Assembly: GCF_036017915.1 (NCBI RefSeq)
Contig: NZ_CP107929.1
Span: 6,437,001 to 6,501,000, forward strand
Direction: 5' to 3'
From: Micromonospora sp. NBC_00421
Lineage (GTDB): Bacteria > Actinomycetota > Actinomycetes > Mycobacteriales > Micromonosporaceae
DNA: 64,000 nucleotides
Within the stretch, counting starts at the first letter, position 1, and each line of letters starts with the position of its first letter. Shown here piece by piece: positions 59,874-64,000 of the stretch. The notes below the pieces were generated by a model, which saw only the letters and a program-made list of their open reading frames with translations, was not told the origin of the DNA and made no database searches. A program made the translations under genes and the position numbers.

Positions 59874-61197
59874 CGGGTTGCTCCTTCGGGTAGCGGTAGA
59901 GCCGGCGTCGGGTGTTCAACGCGATCGCCGAGCCGAGGGTGAGCGGTCCGATCCGACCGATGTACATCAGCACGGTCAGCACCAGTTGGCCCGACGCGGG
60001 CAGTTGCGGGGTGAGCCCGACGGTGAGGCCGGCGGTGCTGAACGCCGAGGTCACCTCGAACAGCGTCTCGTTGAACCGGACGCCTGTGGTGAGCACGGTC
60101 AGGCCGAACGTGCCGGCGGTCACCAGCGCGACGCTGATCAGCGCCACCGTCAACGCCTGGCGTTGGCTGACCACCGCGATCCGGCGGCGGCCCACCGTGA
60201 CGTCCGGCTCGCCGCGCAGCTCCGCCCAGATGACGAAGCCGAGCAGGAAGAACGTGGAGACCTTGATCCCACCGGCGGTGCTGGCGCTGCCACCGCCGAT
60301 GAACATCAGGGCGATGAGCAGGGGGTAGCTCTCCTCCTTCAACGCCGCCACGCCGATCACGTCGAACCCGCCGGTACGGCTGAGCGCGATCTGGGTGAAC
60401 GAGGCGAGCAGCTTGTCCGGGGTGTCGTAGGTGCCGATGGTGAACGGGTTGTGCCACTCGGTGGCGAGCAGGCCGACGACACCGATGGCCAGCAGCACCA
60501 CGGTGCCCCAGATGGTCAGCTTGGTGGCGACCGCCCAGCGGACCGGTCGGCGGCGTTGACGGAACGCCTCGAACAGCGCGGGGAAGCCCAGCCCGCCGAC
60601 GATCGCGCCGAGGGCCAGCGGCAGCGACACCCACGGATCACGGGCGAAGCCGACCAGACCGTCGGTGTAGAGGGTGAAACCGCCGTTGTTGAACGCCTGG
60701 ATCGAGTGGAACGCCCCGGACCACAGTGCCCGGCCCGGCGGGTAGTGGTAGGTGAGCCAGAGCCGGCCGGTGACCACCACGGTCATCACCAGTTCGCAGC
60801 CGAACACCGTGCCGGCGATGCGCAGCAGCAGACGACGGAGGTCGGCGAAGCCGTACTCGGCTGTCTCGGCCTGTACCAGCAGCCGGTTGCGCAGCCCGAG
60901 CTGCCGGGTGACCGCCAGGCTGACCAGGGCCGCGCCGGTGAGGATGCCCAACCCGCCGGCCTGGGTCAGCACGGTGATCATCGCCAGCCCGAAACCGTTC
61001 CAGTAGTTCGGGGTGTCGGTGACCGCCAGGCCGGTGACCGAGACCGCCGAGGTGGCGGTGAAGAGCGCGGTGACCGGCGGGGTGTAGCGGTGTGCGCTGG
61101 TGGCCCAGGGCAGCATCAGCAGGCCGGTGCCGATCGCGATCGCCACCAGGAAACCGAACGGCACCAGCCGGACTGGGTGACGAAGGAACCCGCGCAC
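59863..61197 (-). CDS. TrkH/KtrB-type potassium transporter subunit
   Basis: 444-residue membrane protein with four pore repeats whose selectivity glycines are visible: TSAVSVTGLAVTDT, HSIQAFNNGGFTLY, IALSRTGGFDVIG and TSAFSTAGLTVGL, plus the MFIGGGSASTAGGIK segment typical of KtrB/TrkH gating loops. It takes up K+ (possibly Na+-dependent) with the TrkA-like subunit as gating ring. The GTG at 61197 has AGGA about 8 nt upstream. First gene of the two-gene operon. Confidence 0.94.
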   Translation of the reverse strand: MRGFLRHPVRLVPFGFLVAIAIGTGLLMLPWATSAHRYTPPVTALFTATSAVSVTGLAVTDTPNYWNGFGLAMITVLTQAGGLGILTGAALVSLAVTRQLGLRNRLLVQAETAEYGFADLRRLLLRIAGTVFGCELVMTVVVTGRLWLTYHYPPGRALWSGAFHSIQAFNNGGFTLYTDGLVGFARDPWVSLPLALGAIVGGLGFPALFEAFRQRRRPVRWAVATKLTIWGTVVLLAIGVVGLLATEWHNPFTIGTYDTPDKLLASFTQIALSRTGGFDVIGVAALKEESYPLLIALMFIGGGSASTAGGIKVSTFFLLGFVIWAELRGEPDVTVGRRRIAVVSQRQALTVALISVALVTAGTFGLTVLTTGVRFNETLFEVTSAFSTAGLTVGLTPQLPASGQLVLTVLMYIGRIGPLTLGSAIALNTRRRLYRYPKEQPVVG

Positions 61198-61285
61198 CAG
61201 ACAATCCTGTCGATTCCGGCGAAGTCGGGTCGGTGAATCGCGTATCCCGGTGCGGTCCCGGCTCCCGCGCCGGTTTCCCCGCAGG

Positions 61286-61329
61286 GTTCACCTGGCGGTC
61301 AGTCGACGACCAACTGCCGGTCAGCCGCG
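61286..61329 (+). promoter_or_regulatory. Candidate PHO box upstream of the glycerophosphodiesterase gene
   Basis: GTTCACCTGGC (61286) is followed in 11-nt register by GGTCAGTCGAC (61297), a weaker unit (61308) and GGTCAGCCGCG (61319). The first unit differs at one position from the Streptomyces PHO-box unit GTTCACCCGGC as I recall it. It lies about 76-119 bp before the start codon. Confidence 0.55.
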
Positions 61330-61404
61330 CCCGGTCTGCTGGTGACGCCCACCTGCCGGGACGTCCCGCGACCTGTCGGACGTCCATCGACGAAGGAGAT
61401 CGCG

Positions 61405-62538
61405 TTGCGACGTACCCTTTCCGCTCTCGGGGTGGCCGGCGCGCTGCTCGCCGTGGCCGTCGCCGTTCCGGTGGCCGTGCCCGGCGCGGCCTCGGCCCGC
61501 GAGGACGACGCGGACCGTGCCGACCGGGCCACCCACCGGCCCGTGGTGATCGGCCACCGGGGGGCCAGCGGTTACCGCCCGGAGCACACCCTGGAGGCGT
61601 ACCGGCTGGCGATCCGGCTGGGTGCCGACTACATCGAGCCCGACCTGGTCTCCACCCGGGACCGGGTGCTCGTCGCCCGGCACGAGAACGAGATCTCCGG
61701 TACGACCGACGTGGCGGCCCGCCCGGAGTTCGCCGCCCGCAAGGCCACGAAGACCATCGACGGGGTGCCGGTCACCGGCTGGTTCACCGAGGACTTCACA
61801 CTGGCCGAGCTGAAGACGCTGCGGGCCAAGGAGCGGCTGCCGCAGGTACGGGTGGCGAACACCGCCTTCGACGGCCGGTTCGAGGTGCCCACCTTCCAGG
61901 AGGTGCTGGACCTGGCCCGCGCCGAGTCGAAGGCCCGGGGCCGCACCATCGGCGTCTACCCGGAGACCAAGCATCCGAGCTACTTCGCCTCGATCGGGCT
62001 GCCGCTGGAGGAGCCCCTGGTCGCGGTGCTGCGCCGCAACAGGCTGACCCACCGCGACGACCCGGTCTTCATCCAGTCCTTCGAGACCGCCAACCTGCGC
62101 AAGCTCGACCGGATGACCGACGTGCCACTGGTCCAGCTCCTCGACGCCACCGGCCGGCCCTACGACTTCACCGTCGCCGGTGACCCTCGCACCTACCAGG
62201 ACCTGGCGACCGCCGCCGGCCTGCGCGGGATCGCCGGGTACGCCGACGGGGTCGGGCTGAACAAGAACCTGATCGTCCCCCGGGACGCCACCGGCAAGCT
62301 GCTCGCCCCGACCACGGTGATCCGCGACGCGCACCGGCACCGGCTGGTGGTGCACGCCTGGACGTTCCGCGCCGAGAACCAGTTCCTCCCGGTCGACTTC
62401 CGGATCGGCACCGACCCGAACGCCCGGGGCGACATCACCGCCGAGTACGAACTCTTCCTCGGCCTCGGCCTGGACGGCGTCTTCGCCGACCAGCCCGACA
62501 CCGCCGTCGCCGCCCGCGCCGGCCTCCCCACCCGCTGA
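61405..62538 (+). CDS. Secreted glycerophosphodiester phosphodiesterase
   Basis: Hydrolyses deacylated phospholipids to glycerol 3-phosphate outside the membrane. 377 residues: signal peptide (RRTLSALGVAGALLAVAVAV ending GAASA), then the GDPD barrel with VIGHRGASGYRPEHTLEAYR (catalytic His/Arg, Glu), GADYIEPDLVSTRD, VARHENEISGTTDVAARPEF, YPETKHPSYF and a C-terminal LDGVFADQPD. The TTG at 61405 has AAGGAG six bases upstream; upstream in-frame starts lack one. A PHO-box-like repeat precedes it, fitting phosphate scavenging, a typical target of RegX3/PhoP. Confidence 0.93.
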   Translation: MRRTLSALGVAGALLAVAVAVPVAVPGAASAREDDADRADRATHRPVVIGHRGASGYRPEHTLEAYRLAIRLGADYIEPDLVSTRDRVLVARHENEISGTTDVAARPEFAARKATKTIDGVPVTGWFTEDFTLAELKTLRAKERLPQVRVANTAFDGRFEVPTFQEVLDLARAESKARGRTIGVYPETKHPSYFASIGLPLEEPLVAVLRRNRLTHRDDPVFIQSFETANLRKLDRMTDVPLVQLLDATGRPYDFTVAGDPRTYQDLATAAGLRGIAGYADGVGLNKNLIVPRDATGKLLAPTTVIRDAHRHRLVVHAWTFRAENQFLPVDFRIGTDPNARGDITAEYELFLGLGLDGVFADQPDTAVAARAGLPTR

Positions 62539-62649
62539 CCCTTACCCGCTGATCCCTACGCCTGTTGACCCCCGCGCCTGTTGACCCCCGCGCCTGCTGA
62601 TCCCGCGCCCGCTGACCCCGTGCCTGCTGATCCCGCGCCCTGCGTGATC
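62530..62649. repeat. Degenerate 15-16-bp tandem repeat after the diesterase gene
   Basis: About eight units with consensus GCGCCYGYTGAYCCC, beginning within the last codons of the diesterase gene and continuing through 62649. Units differ at a few positions. The repeated TGA/TGATC triplets give stops in one frame per unit. Confidence 0.8.
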
Positions 62650-62805
62650 GACTGACCGGGTCCCCGGGCGAGGGTGGGGGTGGGCTCCAACGGGGTGGGC
62701 CACGCGGTTTCGGCCGGGCACGGCGAGGCGGTCACCGCCTGCGACACCTATAGCCATGCGGCCCCTTTCGACCTGATGACGTAAACGATTCAGCCGGTGG
62801 CGGTT

Positions 62806-62867
62806 TATGCGTACCCGTCGGGGGACGCCGGTGGCGGGTCTATGCGTATCCGCCGGGGGACGCCGGT
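62806..62867 (+). repeat. Direct repeat of 27 bp with 35-bp period
   Basis: TATGCGTACCCGTCGGGGGA plus CGCCGGT (62806-62832) and TATGCGTATCCGCCGGGGGA plus CGCCGGT (62841-62867) differ at two positions. They lie about 80-140 bp upstream of the predicted start of the DUF6817-like gene and may be a regulatory site. Confidence 0.8.
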
Positions 62868-62947
62868 CGTGACCGGTGTGCGGCGTACCGATGGTGGTGT
62901 GATTTTTGCCCTTGGCCCGGGGGCGGCGGGTTTCGGTGGTCGATACC

Positions 62948-62953
62948 TACAGT
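62948..62953 (+). promoter_or_regulatory. Leaderless -10 box of the DUF6817-like gene
   Basis: TACAGT, six bases, then the ATG at 62960, with no ribosome site. Confidence 0.6.
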
Positions 62954-62959
62954 CGGGGC

Positions 62960-63493
62960 ATGGGGACCGACGACGGGGTGCGGGGCTGGCTCCGCCGGCA
63001 CGGCGCCGAGCAGATCGCGCATCCCGGCGGCACCCTCTACGCCCACCTGTGCCGGGTCGGCGACCGGCTCGCCGCGCTCGGCTGCGCCCATGACGTGCAG
63101 GCCGCCGGCCTGGCCCACGCCGCCTACGGCACCGACGGCTTCGACCTCGCACTGCTCGACCGGGCCGACCGTGCGGTGCTGCGGGACCTCGTAGGTTCCG
63201 AGGCCGAGGAGATCGTCTATCTGTACGGCGCCTGCGACCGCAAGCGCAGCTGGCGGAAACTGGCAGAAACCGGCCAGGTGTTCGACCGCTTCACCGGGCA
63301 GGTGAGCACGCCGGACACGGCGCGGCTCAGGTCGTTCACGGACCTGAGCATCGTCAACGAACTGGATGTCGTCGAGCAGGATCCGACCGTGGCGGCACGG
63401 CACGGCGCGTACCTCCGGGAGCTGTTCGCCTCCTGGACCCCCCTCGCCTCCGCGCAGGTCAGCCGCGACGCGCAGCGGGTCCTGGGGTGGTGA
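62960..63493 (+). CDS. DUF6817-like (HD-like) protein
   Basis: 177 residues. The pattern GGTLYAHLCRVGDRLAAL, CAHDVQAAGLAHAAYGTDGF and LVGSEAEEIVYLYGACDR, with regularly placed His and Asp, resembles the DUF6817/HD-like helical fold. No function is established to my knowledge. Its stop overlaps the GTG of the CoaD-like gene (GTGA), so the two products are made together and probably act in one pathway. The leaderless promoter at 62948 fixes the start at 62960. Confidence 0.75.
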   Translation: MGTDDGVRGWLRRHGAEQIAHPGGTLYAHLCRVGDRLAALGCAHDVQAAGLAHAAYGTDGFDLALLDRADRAVLRDLVGSEAEEIVYLYGACDRKRSWRKLAETGQVFDRFTGQVSTPDTARLRSFTDLSIVNELDVVEQDPTVAARHGAYLRELFASWTPLASAQVSRDAQRVLGW

Positions 63494-63972
63494 CGCCCGG
63501 ACCATCGGCCGGGCCGCCGCCGACGGCAGGAAACCCCGCTCGGGTACGCGTGCGCGCCGTCTATCCCGGCAGCTTCGACCCCTTCACCCCCGGGCATCTG
63601 GACGTGGTGGACCGGGCCCGCGCCCTCTTCGACGAGGTGGTCGTACTCGTCGCGATGAACAGCAGCAAGAATCCGGACGTCGACGAAGGGGAGCGGGCCG
63701 CCGCCGTCCGGGCCGGTCTGCCGGCCGGATGGTCCTCCGTCACCGTCGTCGCCTGGCGCGGTCTGACCTCCGCCTACTGCCTCGGCCACGGGGTGGGGGT
63801 GATCGTCCGGGGCGTGCGGAACACCACCGACCTTCAGGCCGAATGCCGGCTCGCCGCGATGAACCAGTCGCTGGGCGTCCCCACGGTGTTCCTGCCCGCC
63901 CAGCCCGAACTGGCGGCGATGTCGTCGACCGCCGTACGCACGCTGGGCAGACTGCCACCGCGCTGGGCGTAA
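63490..63972 (+). CDS. CoaD-like nucleotidyltransferase (phosphopantetheine adenylyltransferase family)
   Basis: About 160 residues. After a Pro/Gly-rich N-terminal extension comes the nucleotidyltransferase core: VRAVYPGSFDPFTPGHLDVV (TxGH ATP motif), DEVVVLVAMNSSKNPDVDEG, GVIVRGVRNTTDLQAECRLA with MNQSLGVPTVFL, and MSSTAVRTLG. It has the family motifs but the extension and context (coupled to a DUF6817-like gene rather than rsmD) suggest a second, specialised adenylyl- or cytidylyltransferase rather than housekeeping CoaD. The GTG at 63490 overlaps the previous stop; a GTG one codon earlier is possible. Confidence 0.83.
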   Translation: MTPGPSAGPPPTAGNPARVRVRAVYPGSFDPFTPGHLDVVDRARALFDEVVVLVAMNSSKNPDVDEGERAAAVRAGLPAGWSSVTVVAWRGLTSAYCLGHGVGVIVRGVRNTTDLQAECRLAAMNQSLGVPTVFLPAQPELAAMSSTAVRTLGRLPPRWA

Positions 63973-64000
63973 CGCGGACGCGCGGGTGGTTCGGGTCGTC

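Larger units (their letters stand above)
62539..62959. other. Intergenic region before the DUF6817-like gene
   Basis: 421 bp without a supported gene. It contains the degenerate repeat at 62530-62649, the 27-bp direct repeat at 62806-62867 and the leaderless promoter at 62948. Base composition around 62745-62810 is less G+C-rich than average. Confidence 0.6.

Noticed and set aside
62770..62795. A third, partial TGATCAAGAGG element (TGACGTAAACGATTCA)
   Set aside because: Only TGACGTAAAC matches an arm and no second arm is present; a ten-base match is too weak.
1..64000. tRNA or rRNA genes, insertion sequences, prophage or integrative-element genes
   Set aside because: None were recognised on either strand; gene content and composition look like stable chromosome. 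A tRNA scan would settle the tRNA question.

Overview
The window is a stretch of high-GC actinobacterial chromosome (about 73% G+C by eye, strong G/C at third codon positions, many GTG and some TTG starts). Gene order and content point to a filamentous actinomycete of the Micromonosporaceae (Micromonospora-like). It carries the conserved blocks gpmA/phoU/senX3-regX3 and bS22/epimerase/acyltransferase/HAD phosphatase/rsbN/bldN/glutaredoxin/rex-hemACD-hemB, the latter in the arrangement I remember from the Streptomyces bldN-hem region. I see no tRNA, rRNA, insertion sequence, prophage or CRISPR array. The annotation is from sequence reading alone; no database search was run.

Layout. 1-5.7 kb: phosphate and glycolysis (gpmA, phoU divergent from senX3-regX3, a Cys-rich unknown, a Ppx/GppA phosphatase). 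5.7-11.2 kb: sugar isomerase, a CGNR regulator, a glutathionylspermidine-synthase-like ligase with a small lipoprotein, proline dehydrogenase and a membrane-anchored metallopeptidase. 11.4-24.4 kb: conserved developmental and haem block. A HTH protein, the 33-residue ribosomal protein bS22, epimerase and acyltransferase run on the plus strand. HAD phosphatase, anti-sigma rsbN and ECF sigma bldN run on the minus strand. Glutaredoxin, rex, hemA, hemC, hemD and hemB follow. 24.7-31.1 kb: HTH protein, a large secreted nuclease, acetyltransferase, lytic transglycosylase and a zinc ribbon. 31.3-40.7 kb: cyclase-like STAND protein, GHL10 glycosidase, amino-acid permease, and arabinofuranosidase with a divergent LacI repressor. 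40.8-50 kb: methyltransferase, ABC-F, ROK kinase, TPR protein, several small proteins, a toxin-antitoxin pair, acetyltransferase and M28 peptidase. 50.1-54.5 kb: a tightly overlapping signalling operon (receiver-PP2C phosphatase, CHASE3 histidine kinase, receiver, inositol-phosphatase-like). 54.8-64 kb: secreted coiled-coil protein, spermidine-synthase-like membrane protein, a Ser/Thr kinase with an extracellular CBM2-like domain, TrkA/TrkH potassium uptake, glycerophosphodiesterase, and a two-gene unit (DUF6817-like plus CoaD-like) at the right edge.

Regulatory reading. A repeated pattern is a TANNNT -10 box 6-8 nt before the start codon with no Shine-Dalgarno sequence, indicating leaderless transcripts for about a dozen genes. 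Specific operator predictions are a Rex operator before rex, PHO-box-like repeats before the glycerophosphodiesterase and between phoU and senX3, a BldD-like box before bldN, a BldN-type promoter before rsbN, and a LacI-type palindrome before the arabinofuranosidase. The phosphate genes, the diesterase and Ppx may belong to one phosphate-starvation response.

The least explained structures are: a 56-bp palindromic element present twice in opposite orientation inside C-rich/G-rich flanks; a five-unit GTCGAG array with alternating 20/22-bp spacing before the HAD phosphatase; a 26-bp perfect palindrome at 47.5 kb; a 50-codon ORF with a strong ribosome site overlapping the bldN start; and a probable ATC start codon on the PP2C gene.
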